Positions 52,529 through 62,069 of a DNA stretch of 64,000 bases are shown one piece after another. The notes beneath the pieces were generated by a model. That model was not told the origin of the DNA, did no database searches, and worked only from the letters and a program-made list of their open reading frames with translations. The stretch lies in assembly GCF_945957345.1 (NCBI RefSeq), contig NZ_CAMFKW010000003.1, positions 62,001 through 126,000 of the forward strand, in the 5' to 3' direction. The position numbers and the translations under genes are program-made. Position 1 is the stretch's first letter, and each line of letters opens with the position of its first letter. This stretch comes from an uncultured Allobosea sp. (GTDB lineage Bacteria > Pseudomonadota > Alphaproteobacteria > Rhizobiales > Beijerinckiaceae).

Positions 52529-54013
52529 CTAACGCTCGAACAGACCATCGAAGATCAGGCGAATATCCGCCGACAGGTCGGCTCGAAGTTCGGCGCCGTC
52601 GACATCGAAAACCTGCGTCGCCCGTTTTCCGATATCGTATGGCAGCCAGACTGCAGCGCCAGCGGCGTGAACGAATGTCGTGATCATCTCGTGCATGCCG
52701 CCGTTGCCGGGGACCGCCACCGTCCCATACGGGCCCGGCCGGTTCCAGATCAGTCCCAGATCCGCAACATGGGGTGCCCAGCCAGCGAAGGGCCCGGCCG
52801 CGAGCGGCCGGTCGTTGCGGTAGAACCAGGTCGGGTTCCCCGACATACGATGGGCATCGGCAAGCCGGATCGACGGCAGTTCATACGCCTCCGCCGTAAG
52901 CAGCCTCAGGCGCCGTGCGCCAGCCGACACGCCGGGCCATAGCTGCACGGCGCGCTCCTCGGCTTGCGCCATGATGTCGGGCTCCAGATGTGCCAGCAGC
53001 CGGCCGTCCCAGATCGCCGCCGGATCGCCGTCGCCTTGCGGCATTTCGATAAGGAAAGGCGCTGCCTCGTCGCGCGCCGTCCCGATCAGCAGCGGCACGG
53101 GGTGGCGAGGCAACAGCCGTGGCGCCTGCGGCAGGAATATTCCGTCGGCCACGGCGCGAAAGGGATGGCGCCGTGTCTCGCTCCGGCCCAGCCGCTCTTG
53201 CAGGGCAATGAGGGCGACAGCGGAAAGCTCCTGAAGGGCGCGTGCGCTCCCGGCAAGGGCCAACATCCTTTCGGCCACCGCGTCCGCCGTTTGCAGGCTA
53301 TGGACGGTGTCACCGCCGCCCGAGCTTGAAAACGCCGCATGGAACAAGCCGGCCGCCTCGGGCGCGGCCAGAAGGGCCGCGACGTTCTTCGCGCCGGCCG
53401 ACTCGCCACCGATCGTGACGCGGCCGGGATCACCGCCGAAGACCGCTATGGTCTGCCGGACCCAGGCGAGCGCGGCGAGGATGTCCCGCAAGGCATTGTT
53501 GCCGCTGCCGCGGAATTCCTCGCCGAAGATGCGCCCGCCCTCGAGAAAGCCGAGCAGGCCGAGCCGATGGCCGATCGTGACACACGTGATGCCGGCCTGG
53601 GCGAAGGCCGTGCCGTCATAGACCGGCCGGCTCGTCCCTCCGACGGCCTGGCCTCCGCCATGCAGCCAGACCAGCACCGGATGCGGCCCGGCCCCGGCCG
53701 GCGACCAGATGTTGAGGTAGAGACAATCCTCGCTCGTCGGCACGGCGGGCATGGCGTCGGGATCGCCGGGATAGAAGCCCGGATCGGCCGGTTGCGGCGC
53801 CGCCGGCGCGAAGCTCAGCGCCTCGCGCAGGCCGGTCCAGGGCGCAAGCGGCTGCGGCGGACGGAAACGCAAGGGGCCGATCGGGGCTGCGGCATAAGGC
53901 ACCCCCTTGAATTGCCGGATTCCGTCGAAGACCGCGCCGCGCAGCCGGCCGTGGGGCGTATCGACAATGAGAGGTTGGTCGGGGAGCGCGGCTGCGGATG
54001 GATCGGGAGACAT
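52529..54013 (-). CDS. Type-B carboxylesterase/lipase family protein
   Basis: 494 residues. TPHGRLRGAVFDGIRQFKGVPYAAAP, SEDCLYLNIWSP, VLVWLHGGGQAVGG (oxyanion hole) and IGGESAGAKNV (catalytic serine) are classic type-B carboxylesterase features. The C-terminal histidine is likely in GNGGMHEM. No signal peptide, so a cytoplasmic ester hydrolase is expected. It is downstream of the ROK and binding-protein genes on the same strand and may process the ester they sense and import. Confidence 0.88.
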   Translation of the reverse strand: MSPDPSAAALPDQPLIVDTPHGRLRGAVFDGIRQFKGVPYAAAPIGPLRFRPPQPLAPWTGLREALSFAPAAPQPADPGFYPGDPDAMPAVPTSEDCLYLNIWSPAGAGPHPVLVWLHGGGQAVGGTSRPVYDGTAFAQAGITCVTIGHRLGLLGFLEGGRIFGEEFRGSGNNALRDILAALAWVRQTIAVFGGDPGRVTIGGESAGAKNVAALLAAPEAAGLFHAAFSSSGGGDTVHSLQTADAVAERMLALAGSARALQELSAVALIALQERLGRSETRRHPFRAVADGIFLPQAPRLLPRHPVPLLIGTARDEAAPFLIEMPQGDGDPAAIWDGRLLAHLEPDIMAQAEERAVQLWPGVSAGARRLRLLTAEAYELPSIRLADAHRMSGNPTWFYRNDRPLAAGPFAGWAPHVADLGLIWNRPGPYGTVAVPGNGGMHEMITTFVHAAGAAVWLPYDIGKRATQVFDVDGAELRADLSADIRLIFDGLFER

Positions 54014-54062
54014 GGGTACGGAGATGTCGCGGTGCGGCTCCGGCCGTCGCCGATGCCGGGGT

Positions 54063-54092
54063 GCCTGCTGCCGGTGATGCGGGGCAGCAGGC
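54063..54092. terminator. 10-bp perfect stem-loop between binding-protein and esterase genes
   Basis: GCCTGCTGCC (54063-54072) pairs with GGCAGCAGGC (54083-54092) over a 10-base loop, 30 bases past the binding-protein stop. It lacks a T-run, so it may be an mRNA-stabilising or attenuating hairpin rather than a full terminator. Confidence 0.5.
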
Positions 54093-54122
54093 GTCGTCGG
54101 GGGCGAGGCCGCTCGCAGAGGC

Positions 54123-55688
54123 CTATTTGCGGGCGATGTTCCAGTAGACCGGCGCCGGCGGGGTCAGGAGGCCGGTCAGGTTCGCACGATAGGCACGGAT
54201 CTGATACTGGACGCCGATCGGCACATAGGGAACGGTCTCCACCGCGCGGAGCTGGATCTTCTCCGCCAGCGCCTTGCGTTGCGCGACGTCGGAAAGATCG
54301 GAAAACGCAGCGCGCATCTTTTCGATCTCCGCATCGCAGGGCCAGCCGAACCAGGCCTTCTCGCAGTTCGAACGAAGGCCGAGATGGCTGACCGGCTCCA
54401 TCATGTCGAGCCCGCCCGGCCCCGAGATGAAGATCGACCAGCCGCCCTTGCCGACCGGTTCCTTGCTGGCCCGCCGGGCCACGACCGTCGCCCAGTCCAT
54501 GGCCTGGACATCGGTCTTGAAGCCGATGCTCTTCAGCAGCGCTTCGGCCACCATGGTGAAAGCATGGATATTGGAATTCTCGGCGGCATCGAGCAGCACC
54601 ACCGGAGTTCCATCATAGCCGGCTTCCTTCAGCAGGGCCTTGGCCTTGTCGAGATTGACCGCCGGAAACCCTTTCTCTGTGAAATAGGGAGACGAGCAGA
54701 CATAGAAGGAGCGGCAGGGTTTGCCGAGGCTCGGATCGTCGATCACGGCGGCGAGGAACTCCGCGCCATCGACGGCATGGAGGAGGGCCTGCCGCAGCTT
54801 CGGATTGTCGAATGGCGGCTGGAGCGAATTGATGCGGATCTGCTGGGCGACGCCGATATCGTCCTGGCGTTCGAGACCGATGTCCTTCGACGTCTTGGCG
54901 AGCGGGATGAGATCGCCCGGAATCTCCTCGCTGATATCGAGCTCACCCTTGATCAGGGCGTTGATCGCGGTCTGCTGGTCGGGAATGATCTGCCATTCGA
55001 CGCGATCGACCTTGACGACCTTGCCGCCGGAGAGACCGGACGGCGCCTCGGGGCGAGGCTTGTATCCGGCGTTCCTGGTGAAGACCAGCCGGGCGCCGGC
55101 CAGCCATTCGTCCTTCTTGAAGACGAACGGGCCGGAGCCGGTATGGTCGGTCACCGCCTGGTTGGGCGGCGTTGCCGAAGCGATGCGGGCCGGCATGATG
55201 AACGGCACCGGCGCGCCGGGCTTGCCGAGAGCGTCCAGCACCATTCCCCACGGCGAGGTCAGCGTCAGGCGAAATGTCTTCGCATCGACCGCCTGCCAGT
55301 TCGCGCCGCGCTGGTTGAGCTGCTGCCCCATGCTGTCATTGACGCTCCAGCGCTTCAGCGAGGCGATCACGTCTTCGGCCGTCACGGGCTGACCGTCGCT
55401 GAAAGCGAGGCCGTCGCGCAGGACGAAGGTCCAGGTCTTGCCGTCGGCGGAGCTGTCCCAGCTTTCCACCATCTGCGGCTTGATCGCCAGCTTTTCGTCG
55501 ACCGCAAACAGCGTGTCGTAGATCATGTAGCCGAAATTCCGGGCCATGGAATCCGAGCCGAGGATCGGGTCCAGCAGCTTCACGTCTCCGGACGGCTTGA
55601 CCTTGAGAACGCTCTCGGCCTGAACCGGCCCGGTCAAGACGAGCATGGCACCGGCGAAAAGCGCGGCCGTCACTGCTTTGAAACTCAT
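54123..55688 (-). CDS. ABC transporter substrate-binding protein, peptide/nickel (family 5) type
   Basis: 521 residues with a signal peptide (cleavage near QAESV). [47 protein letters not shown] is the typical family 5 (SBP_bac_5) motif, and [29 protein letters not shown] another. It binds an oligopeptide, glycoside or similar ligand in the periplasm. No permease or ATPase gene is beside it, so it is an orphan or its partners lie elsewhere. Its ATG overlaps the ROK gene stop by 4 bases. Confidence 0.9.
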   Translation of the reverse strand: MSFKAVTAALFAGAMLVLTGPVQAESVLKVKPSGDVKLLDPILGSDSMARNFGYMIYDTLFAVDEKLAIKPQMVESWDSSADGKTWTFVLRDGLAFSDGQPVTAEDVIASLKRWSVNDSMGQQLNQRGANWQAVDAKTFRLTLTSPWGMVLDALGKPGAPVPFIMPARIASATPPNQAVTDHTGSGPFVFKKDEWLAGARLVFTRNAGYKPRPEAPSGLSGGKVVKVDRVEWQIIPDQQTAINALIKGELDISEEIPGDLIPLAKTSKDIGLERQDDIGVAQQIRINSLQPPFDNPKLRQALLHAVDGAEFLAAVIDDPSLGKPCRSFYVCSSPYFTEKGFPAVNLDKAKALLKEAGYDGTPVVLLDAAENSNIHAFTMVAEALLKSIGFKTDVQAMDWATVVARRASKEPVGKGGWSIFISGPGGLDMMEPVSHLGLRSNCEKAWFGWPCDAEIEKMRAAFSDLSDVAQRKALAEKIQLRAVETVPYVPIGVQYQIRAYRANLTGLLTPPAPVYWNIARK

Positions 55689-56887
55689 TGTCCTCCCCCT
55701 TGTCGTTCGATGAGGTGATGCGCGGCCATGTCCCTGGCCGCTTCCGTCGGGCGCATCGCGCCGCGTTGCAGGTAGGCGTAGGTGGCCAGCGCCAGGCCGG
55801 CCGCCGGCTCCCGCCCCAATTCCGCCTTGGCGAAGGTGAGGTTCACCGCCGCGGCGCCGCCGAACAGGCTGGCCTCGATGCCGCCGAGAACGCCGGCATG
55901 CATGTCGTCGCCCAGTTCGGCCGGCCAGCCGGCCACCACCACCCGTCGAATGGGAGTCAGGTTGAGCGCATTGCCGATGGCGTGTCCGAGTCGCACCAGA
56001 CGTGCCGCGAGGTCAGCTCGCGCGCGCGCCGACAGCTTGAGGCGACTGGCCTGCCATCCGCCCATCGCCAGCAGGTCATGCTCGCGCAGGCCGATGGCGG
56101 GGGCGACGGCGGTGGTGGACACATAGGCCTCGAGGCAGCCGGAATGGCCGCAGCGGCAGCGGGGGCCGCGTGGATCGAGCACCATATGGCCGATTTCGCA
56201 GACGGCCACGTCCCCGCTCGTGGCGAAGTCATCGACCAGCGCCGCGGCCACGCCATGGCCGGCGAAGGTGTAGAAATAGGGGCCGCCGGGGAGATCGACG
56301 CCAAGCTTGAGCCGATGCGCGACGGCGCGGGTCACGATCGAATTCGCCGCGAGCAGCGCCACCGCGGGCAATGCCGCCTGGATCTCCGCCAGGAGCTCGG
56401 CAGGGTTCAGCGCGATGATCGGATTGGCGTGCAGAGTCTCGTGATAGCCCGGGATCGACACGGCGAGCTGACGAAGCCCGATGCCCGCCCGGCGCAGATG
56501 GTCGGCGAGCTGATGAAGAGCGCGGCGATAGGTTGTTTTCACGCCCTCGGGCCCGGCGCCGTCCGGCAGGTCCAGCCACTCGGAAAAGCGAATCTCGCCG
56601 GTCAGCGAACCGACGCCGATATGGACGCGCCCTCCCGAGAATTCCATCGTGCCGACATGGAGAGCATTACTTAGTGTAAGGAAAGAGCTCGGGCCGCCCT
56701 GGTAGGGCGCCGTGCGCTTCGCTTCCTCCACCAGCCCCTCGGATTTCAGCTCGGAGACGATGCGCGAGATGCTCGCATCGGTCAGGCCGAGATGATCCGC
56801 CAAAATAGGGCGAAAGGAGCCACCGGAGCACCAGAGATAGCGCAGAACCGCCGAGCGCGTCTCGCGCCGGCTTCTCGGCTCCCGCAT
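55685..56887 (-). CDS. ROK family transcriptional regulator
   Basis: 400 residues. An N-terminal winged helix (about 10-70, with [20 protein letters not shown]) precedes the ROK sugar-kinase-like domain. [14 protein letters not shown] is the zinc motif CxCGxxGCxE of the family. The domain has lost the clear ATP-site signatures of ROK kinases, as usual for NagC/XylR-type repressors. It likely responds to a sugar or its derivative and controls the overlapping binding-protein and esterase genes. Confidence 0.9.
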   Translation of the reverse strand: MREPRSRRETRSAVLRYLWCSGGSFRPILADHLGLTDASISRIVSELKSEGLVEEAKRTAPYQGGPSSFLTLSNALHVGTMEFSGGRVHIGVGSLTGEIRFSEWLDLPDGAGPEGVKTTYRRALHQLADHLRRAGIGLRQLAVSIPGYHETLHANPIIALNPAELLAEIQAALPAVALLAANSIVTRAVAHRLKLGVDLPGGPYFYTFAGHGVAAALVDDFATSGDVAVCEIGHMVLDPRGPRCRCGHSGCLEAYVSTTAVAPAIGLREHDLLAMGGWQASRLKLSARARADLAARLVRLGHAIGNALNLTPIRRVVVAGWPAELGDDMHAGVLGGIEASLFGGAAAVNLTFAKAELGREPAAGLALATYAYLQRGAMRPTEAARDMAAHHLIERQGGGQ

Positions 56888-56998
56888 GCATCCTCCCGTT
56901 TATTTTTACTTTATGTAATAATGCTGCCGTGTGCTGGCGATCTTGTCAATATCGCCCCACCGCCCGCGGCGCGCCGCCGGGACACCCCCGTCGCCGAG

Positions 56999-57094
56999 AT
57001 GGCATCGCACGGATACCTCTATCTCGTCGCGGCGCTGATGTTCGAGGTTGCGCTGTCCGTCGCGATCGCTCGGCGAACCGGGAAGCAGGCCTGA
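56999..57094 (+). pseudogene. N-terminal remnant of an SMR (small multidrug resistance) transporter
   Basis: Only 31 codons remain. MASHGYLYLVAALMFEVALSV looks like the first membrane helix of EmrE/QacE-type proteins, including the membrane glutamate (residue 16) that binds substrate and protons in that family. Then RRTGKQA and a stop follow, where three more helices should be. A truncated gene is the best reading. A new micropeptide is possible but less likely. Confidence 0.5.
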
Positions 57095-57146
57095 CACGTT
57101 GCGCAGATGATCGCGTCGGCTGCACGTTCTACGGTGGGATTCGAAA

Positions 57147-58640
57147 TCAGTCTCGCCGGAAAAGAGTGACAAGTCTGCGCACGGCCGGGGCGATCTGTTC
57201 TTCCGGCGTGCTGGCGAAGCCGAGCAGCAGTCCAGATCGTGGATGACCGGGTGAATAATAGGCGGATAGCGGTGGTGTCTGCAGACCGAGCCGCAACGCG
57301 CGTCCATATATCTCCGTGTCCATCACGCTGCTGTCGGAGAACAGACCGAGGGCGTGCAGGCCGCATTCGGGCAGCGCCATATCGAGCAAGCCGTCGGCAT
57401 GGCGTGCAACGGCATCGGCCAGTGCATCACGGCGGGCTCGATAGAGTACCCGCATCGCACGGATGTGCCGAGCCAGGTACCCACGCGCGATGAACTCGGC
57501 GAGGATCGCCTGATCCGGTCCGGGAGACTGTCGATCCGCCAGGGCCCGACCCGCGGTGAAGGCACCGACGAGCCTTCCGGGCAACACGACGTAGCCCAGG
57601 CGCAAACCCGGCGCGAGGACCTTCGAGAAGGTCCCGACATAGATCACTCTTTCCTGACCTGCATCCAGCGCTGCGAGCGGTTGCAAGGGGCGGCCCGAAT
57701 AGCGAAATTCGCCATCGTAGTCGTCCTCGATCACCCAGGCATTGGCGCGCTCCGCCCAGGCCAGCAGGGCGAACCGGCGCCGCAGACTCATGACCGCGCC
57801 AAGTGGATACTGATGCGAGGGTGTGACGAGGGCCAGGCGCGCATGCGCCGCCGATGCCTCACCGGCCGCGACGTCCAGTCCCTCCATGTCCACGGGTACC
57901 GGCACTGTGCGCAATCCGGCTACCGAAAGGGCGTTCCGCCCTGCCACATAGGCTGGGTCCTCCACCCAGGCCGCATCGCCGGCGTCGGCGAGCAACTGCG
58001 CGGCGAGGCTGATCGCCTGCTGCGAGCCGGACGTCACGATGACTTGCTCTGCCGTGCAGGCGATGCCACGCATGGCGCCCAGATACGCTGCGATCGCCTG
58101 TCGGAGCGGGCGGTAGCCGGCAGGATCGCCGTAGCCGAGCAGGCTGGGCGCCCCTCCGCGCCAAACTTCCGCAGACAGGCGGGCCCAGATCTGCCCCGGA
58201 AAGGCGTCCACCGCCGGAATGCCGGGCGCAAGCATCGCGGCGCCCGGACGCGCGGCCGTGACCGGGAGCGCAGCAGTCGCTCTCCCTCTCCGGGACAAGC
58301 CGGCTTCGGACAGATTTGGTGATGGACGGACAGGCTCCGATCGAAGTCCGCCTGGGGTGGGCAGTAGGATGTCTGGCAGCAGTGCGGATACACGCGTCGC
58401 CGAACCGGGCCTTCCTGTCAGATAGCCTTCGGCAGTGAGGCGGCCATAGGCCAGTACCACGGTCTGCCGCGCCACGCCGATGTCGCGGGCAAGAGCCCTG
58501 CTGGAGGGAAGAACCGCGCCCGGTTTGAGCGCTCCATCGAGGATCAGGGCCCGGAAATGCGCGAAAATCTGATCCTGCCAACCATCGGCGCGCGATCGGT
58601 CAAGGGCGAATCCCGGCATGGGGAGAGGTGACGCGGGCAT
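57147..58640 (-). CDS. MocR/PdxR family PLP-dependent transcriptional regulator
   Basis: 497 residues from the ATG at 58640. ATG 58619 is an alternative. The N-terminal GntR-type winged helix is at about 10-75 (LPSSRALARDIGVARQTVVLAYGRL). The rest is an aminotransferase fold with VIVTSGSQQAISLAAQLL, EDDYDGEFRYSG and GTFSKVLAPGLRLGYVV, whose lysine would bind PLP. MocR proteins control PLP, amino-acid or GABA genes. TATTAG lies 9 bases before the start, which would give a nearly leaderless mRNA. Its divergent neighbour at 58732 is the likely target. Confidence 0.88.
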   Translation of the reverse strand: MPASPLPMPGFALDRSRADGWQDQIFAHFRALILDGALKPGAVLPSSRALARDIGVARQTVVLAYGRLTAEGYLTGRPGSATRVSALLPDILLPTPGGLRSEPVRPSPNLSEAGLSRRGRATAALPVTAARPGAAMLAPGIPAVDAFPGQIWARLSAEVWRGGAPSLLGYGDPAGYRPLRQAIAAYLGAMRGIACTAEQVIVTSGSQQAISLAAQLLADAGDAAWVEDPAYVAGRNALSVAGLRTVPVPVDMEGLDVAAGEASAAHARLALVTPSHQYPLGAVMSLRRRFALLAWAERANAWVIEDDYDGEFRYSGRPLQPLAALDAGQERVIYVGTFSKVLAPGLRLGYVVLPGRLVGAFTAGRALADRQSPGPDQAILAEFIARGYLARHIRAMRVLYRARRDALADAVARHADGLLDMALPECGLHALGLFSDSSVMDTEIYGRALRLGLQTPPLSAYYSPGHPRSGLLLGFASTPEEQIAPAVRRLVTLFRRD

Positions 58641-58731
58641 CAACCGGTCTAATAGGAAAGCTGCAACTGGCACAAGGGCGATGGACCAGGCGGGCGTAAA
58701 GAAAGCCGCACCCGACACAGGAGCCATGCCT

Positions 58732-59388
58732 ATGTACGTCCATCCCGCCTTCACAACGACACGCGAGACCGCGCTCGGGATTTTGAGGGAGCGGGCCTAT
58801 GGCGTTTTCGTCGTGCCGACCGCGACGGCGCCAACGGCCGTTCATTTGCCATTCCTGACCTATGAGGATGGCGATGAGGCGCTCCGGGTCGAACTTCACG
58901 TTGCCCGGGCCAATCCGATCCACAAGCTGATCGGCGAAGGATGCCCGGCGCTGCTGATATGCAACGGACCCGACGCCTATATCACGCCGGAATGGTACGG
59001 CATGCCGAACGAGGTCCCGACCTGGACCTACACGGCAGTTCATCTGACGGGCACGGCGCGTGTCCTGTCCGAGAACATGAATCGTGACCACATCGACCGG
59101 ATGGTGAGCTTTTTCGAGGCGAGGATGCCCGAGAAGGCCCCCTGGACGACGGAGAGCCTCGCCCCCCAAAAGATGGCGATGATGATGAAGGCGATCGTCA
59201 CCATCGAACTGCGCATCGATGGAGTTCAAGCCCAGCTCAAGCTGATCCAGCACAAGGACGAGACCCGCCATCGCGGCGCAATCGCCGGTCTGAGGCGGAG
59301 GCCGGATGCCGACTCCCACGCGATCGCCGATCTGATGCAGGAAACGCTCGACGCCCGCCTGGCCGCAAACCGAGCGGAGGCTCCCTGA
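58732..59388 (+). CDS. PaiB-like FMN-binding negative transcriptional regulator family protein
   Basis: 218 residues from ATG 58732, 8 bases after AGGAG. ATG 58726 is only 2 bases from it and so unlikely. MYVHPAFTTTRETALGILRERAYGVFVV, LHVARANPIHKLI, and NEVPTWTYTAVHLTGTARVL follow the PaiB family, an FMN-binding split-barrel fold first seen in Bacillus sporulation control. Many members are probably flavin-dependent enzymes. The divergent MocR gene suggests PLP- or flavin-related regulation. Confidence 0.87.
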   Translation: MYVHPAFTTTRETALGILRERAYGVFVVPTATAPTAVHLPFLTYEDGDEALRVELHVARANPIHKLIGEGCPALLICNGPDAYITPEWYGMPNEVPTWTYTAVHLTGTARVLSENMNRDHIDRMVSFFEARMPEKAPWTTESLAPQKMAMMMKAIVTIELRIDGVQAQLKLIQHKDETRHRGAIAGLRRRPDADSHAIADLMQETLDARLAANRAEAP

Positions 59389-59771
59389 ACGGAGATACCA
59401 CTGCGCTCGCAGTCTGAGCTGTTCACGACGATGGGGCCGGCCGAGGCCATCTCCTCCCCGGCGCTGATCACTCAGGTCGAGAATGGTGTCCTCGGTAACA
59501 GCGCTGGTGCCTTTTTCGATAGGCTGACATGTCCGAAGACCCCGATGCGCTTCACCGCCGCCGAGGGCGCGGACCGGCATTGGGAGATGGGCACGCCCGG
59601 CATAAAACGGGTCAGTTGCCGCTACGTCTTCGACATTCGATTGGCTGCTCGTTCCCGTATAGCAGATCGAAAGTGCCACGGCTCGGCTGAACCGCGCCTG
59701 ACGTAAGGCCAGCGCCGTCTCCGGACCTTGGCTCAACACTGGAAAGCGGGCGCCTCCAGATAGCGGCCTCC
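59389..59771. other. Decayed intergenic region
   Basis: 383 bp between the PaiB-like gene and the converging binding-protein gene. It holds the alpha/beta hydrolase fragment described at 59512-59646. The rest shows no coding pattern, promoter or hairpin that I can name. Confidence 0.5.
59512..59646 (+). pseudogene. C-terminal remnant of an alpha/beta hydrolase
   Basis: The frame reads FFDRLTCPKTPMRFTAAEGADRHWEMG and a few residues later CRYVFDIRLA. The RFTAAEGADRH-E pattern, with its catalytic-region histidine, is typical of the last part of S9/acyl-hydrolase-type alpha/beta hydrolases (family knowledge). No nucleophile domain lies upstream in any frame, so this is a gene end left after deletion. 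Confidence 0.55.
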
Positions 59772-60977
59772 TTATTTTACGACGAGGGGGCACTTGCTTT
59801 CGGACAGCGGCCAGACCGTCTCTTCCGGCGCGATCTTGCGCACGATCTCGAAATAATCCCAAGGCGCCTTCGAATCCGCCGGCTTCTTCACGCGGGCGAG
59901 ATACATCTCCCGCAAGACCCGGCCATCGGCGCGAATCCTGGCGTTCTGCGTGAAGGCGTCGTTGATCGGCATCGCCTTCATCGCGGCGGCCACCTTGTCG
60001 GGATCATCCGTGCCGGCCTCCTTGATCGCCTTGAGGTAATGCAGCACCGAGCCGTAGACGCCGGCGTGAAGCATCGAGGGCATCATCCCGGTCCGTTCGA
60101 GGAACTGCTTGGACCAGGCGCGGGAGGCGTCGTCGATATCCCAGTAGGAGGCCGTCGTCAGATAGGTGCCCTGGGTCGCCTTGAGCCCGAGGCTGTGAAC
60201 GTCCTGCAGGAAGAAGATCAGCGCCGCCAGGCTCTGCCCCTGTTCGACGATGCCGAACTCGCCGGCCTGCTTGATCGCATTGACGGTGTCGTTGCCGGCA
60301 TTGGCGATGCCGATCACCTTGGCGCCGGAAGCCTGCGCCCGCAGCAGGAAGGACGAGAAGTCGGCGTTGTTCAGGGGGTGACGGACCGCACCCACGACCT
60401 TGCCGCCATTGGCTTCAACGACATCGGTCGCATCCTTCTGCAACTGATGGCCGAAGGCGTAATCCGAGGCGAGCATGAACCAGCTGGTTCCGCCGGCCTT
60501 CACGACGGCGGAGGCCGTCCCGCGCGCGACCGCGTAGGTGTCGTAAGTCCAATGAAACCCATAGGGCGAGCACTGCTCGTTGGTGAGCGCCGTCGTGCCG
60601 GCGCCGGAATACATGACAATGCGCTTCTTCTCGCGCGCCAGGGACTGGATCGCGAGCGCTACCGCCGAATTCGGCACATCCACGATCGCATCGACCTTGT
60701 CGACGTCGAACCATTGGCGGGCGATGGTCAGGCCGACATCCGCCTTGTGCTGGTGATCGGCGGAGAGAATCCGGATCGGCTTGCCGAGAACGGTACCGCC
60801 GAACTCCTTCACCGCCATCTCGGCGGCGGCGACAGAGCCCTTGCCAGTGATATCCGCGGTGACACCGGCCATGTCGGTCAGAACGCCGATTTTGACAGCG
60901 TCATCGCTCACCTGCGCGCGAGCAGCGCCGCCATAGGCAATCAGGGCCGTCACGCCGGCCAGCAGCAGCTTCTTCAT
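59772..60977 (-). CDS. ABC transporter substrate-binding protein, branched-chain amino acid (LivJ) type
   Basis: 401 residues with a signal peptide (cleavage near GGAARAQV). DDAVKIGVLTDMAGVTADITGKGSVAAAEMAVKEFGG is the start of the family 4 periplasmic domain. LAREKKRIVMYSGAGTTALTNEQCSPYGFHWTYDTYA and WFMLASDYAFGHQLQKDA are conserved parts. Such proteins bind branched-chain amino acids, amides or aromatic acids. No liv permease or ATPase gene is next to it. It is downstream of an alpha/beta hydrolase on the same strand. Confidence 0.9.
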   Translation of the reverse strand: MKKLLLAGVTALIAYGGAARAQVSDDAVKIGVLTDMAGVTADITGKGSVAAAEMAVKEFGGTVLGKPIRILSADHQHKADVGLTIARQWFDVDKVDAIVDVPNSAVALAIQSLAREKKRIVMYSGAGTTALTNEQCSPYGFHWTYDTYAVARGTASAVVKAGGTSWFMLASDYAFGHQLQKDATDVVEANGGKVVGAVRHPLNNADFSSFLLRAQASGAKVIGIANAGNDTVNAIKQAGEFGIVEQGQSLAALIFFLQDVHSLGLKATQGTYLTTASYWDIDDASRAWSKQFLERTGMMPSMLHAGVYGSVLHYLKAIKEAGTDDPDKVAAAMKAMPINDAFTQNARIRADGRVLREMYLARVKKPADSKAPWDYFEIVRKIAPEETVWPLSESKCPLVVK

Positions 60978-61027
60978 CTCGTCCTCCCGGATAAGGTCCG
61001 CTTGGCGCGGATCGTCAGATCACTCGC

Positions 61028-61969
61028 TTAAAGGCCGCGCTCATCGAGCCAGCGCAGGAGCCTGCCGGCGATGGCATCGCTGTTGTCCTCGATCATCGGC
61101 ATGTGGCCGTTGCCTTCGATGCCTTCATCCGGCAGCCACAGGAACTCCGCGCCGACATAACGTGCGGTCGCCTCGTCCATCGCTCTCGGATGCCTGGGAT
61201 CATGATCCCCCGTGACGATCAGGATCGGCGTCTGCGCGAGAGAAGCTGGGTTGCCGATGCGCAGACCTCGCCCCCCGATATTGAAGCGCTCGTTGAAGAG
61301 GCGCGCGCTCTCCGGCACGATCGAGAGACGGTATTGGTCGAAGGCGTGCCGCGGAAAGCGCGGAGCATTGGCCCAGAAATCCCGCATGAAGGCATCGCCG
61401 ACGCTGACGGGCCGATCTTCCGGTGTCATCACCGGGCAACCAAGGCTGATGTCGTTGCTGAGCCTGGCAACCGCCTCGCGATCCTCGGGCAAGACAGCCA
61501 GGATGTTGGCAGGCGCGCCGGGGGCAATGCCGAGAACGGCGGCGACGGAGCGCTGCGCGCGCTCGGCAATCCACCAGGCCATCGGGCCGCTGGCGGAATG
61601 AACGAGGAGGACGGCCGGGCCGACCTGCTCGACCAGCACCAGGATCGATTCCGCAATGCCCTGCGTCGACAGGGACGCCAGCTCTTCGCAGGCCGGCGAG
61701 CGGCCATGGCCGGGCCAGTCGACCACGAAGACGTCCCGGTCCGCCGCGAAGCGCGGTGCCCAGCCCTCGCGGCCATCCGGCGTCGCAAGATAGCACTGTC
61801 CGGTATGGCAACCGCCATGCACCATCACGACGGGACGATGATGGGACCCAGCTCTTGCCGGCAGATGATCGACATAGATCGGGCAAGCGGCTGTTCCACT
61901 GAAGAAGGCGCGCCCGAACGCGGGGCGGGCCGCGACAGGGCGAGCGCTCGCCGAAGCCGAGCTGTTCAT
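61028..61969 (-). CDS. Alpha/beta hydrolase
   Basis: 313 residues. MVHGGCHTGQCYLA (49-62) holds the oxyanion hole, VVDWPGHGRSP is the common loop, and VHSASG (123-128) is the nucleophile elbow, where Ser125 takes the GxSxG place but both flanking glycines are changed (Val123, Ser127). The end HMPMIEDN has the catalytic histidine. Probably an esterase or amidase. It is 50 bases upstream of the binding-protein gene and divergent from a MarR regulator, so it may degrade the imported ligand. Confidence 0.85.
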   Translation of the reverse strand: MNSSASASARPVAARPAFGRAFFSGTAACPIYVDHLPARAGSHHRPVVMVHGGCHTGQCYLATPDGREGWAPRFAADRDVFVVDWPGHGRSPACEELASLSTQGIAESILVLVEQVGPAVLLVHSASGPMAWWIAERAQRSVAAVLGIAPGAPANILAVLPEDREAVARLSNDISLGCPVMTPEDRPVSVGDAFMRDFWANAPRFPRHAFDQYRLSIVPESARLFNERFNIGGRGLRIGNPASLAQTPILIVTGDHDPRHPRAMDEATARYVGAEFLWLPDEGIEGNGHMPMIEDNSDAIAGRLLRWLDERGL

Positions 61970-62055
61970 GCGATCCTCCCGCCGGCAGGGCTCCGAGGCC
62001 GTGCCATCTTCTTGCCTGGATGCTACGACCGCGCCACCATGAGATCAACAAGAAA

Positions 62056-62069
62056 GTCTCATATGAGAC
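62056..62069. promoter_or_regulatory. Perfect 14-bp palindrome at the MarR start
   Basis: GTCTCATATGAGAC (62056-62069) is an exact palindrome covering the proposed ATG 62063 and lying 87 bases before the divergent hydrolase start. It is likely the MarR operator. If so it favours control of both genes, or indicates that the true MarR start is the ATG at 62039 or further downstream. Confidence 0.6.

Noticed and set aside
54279..55718. + strand ORF (479 codons) opposite the family 5 binding protein
   Set aside because: Antisense shadow; the minus strand gene has signal peptide and SBP_bac_5 motifs.
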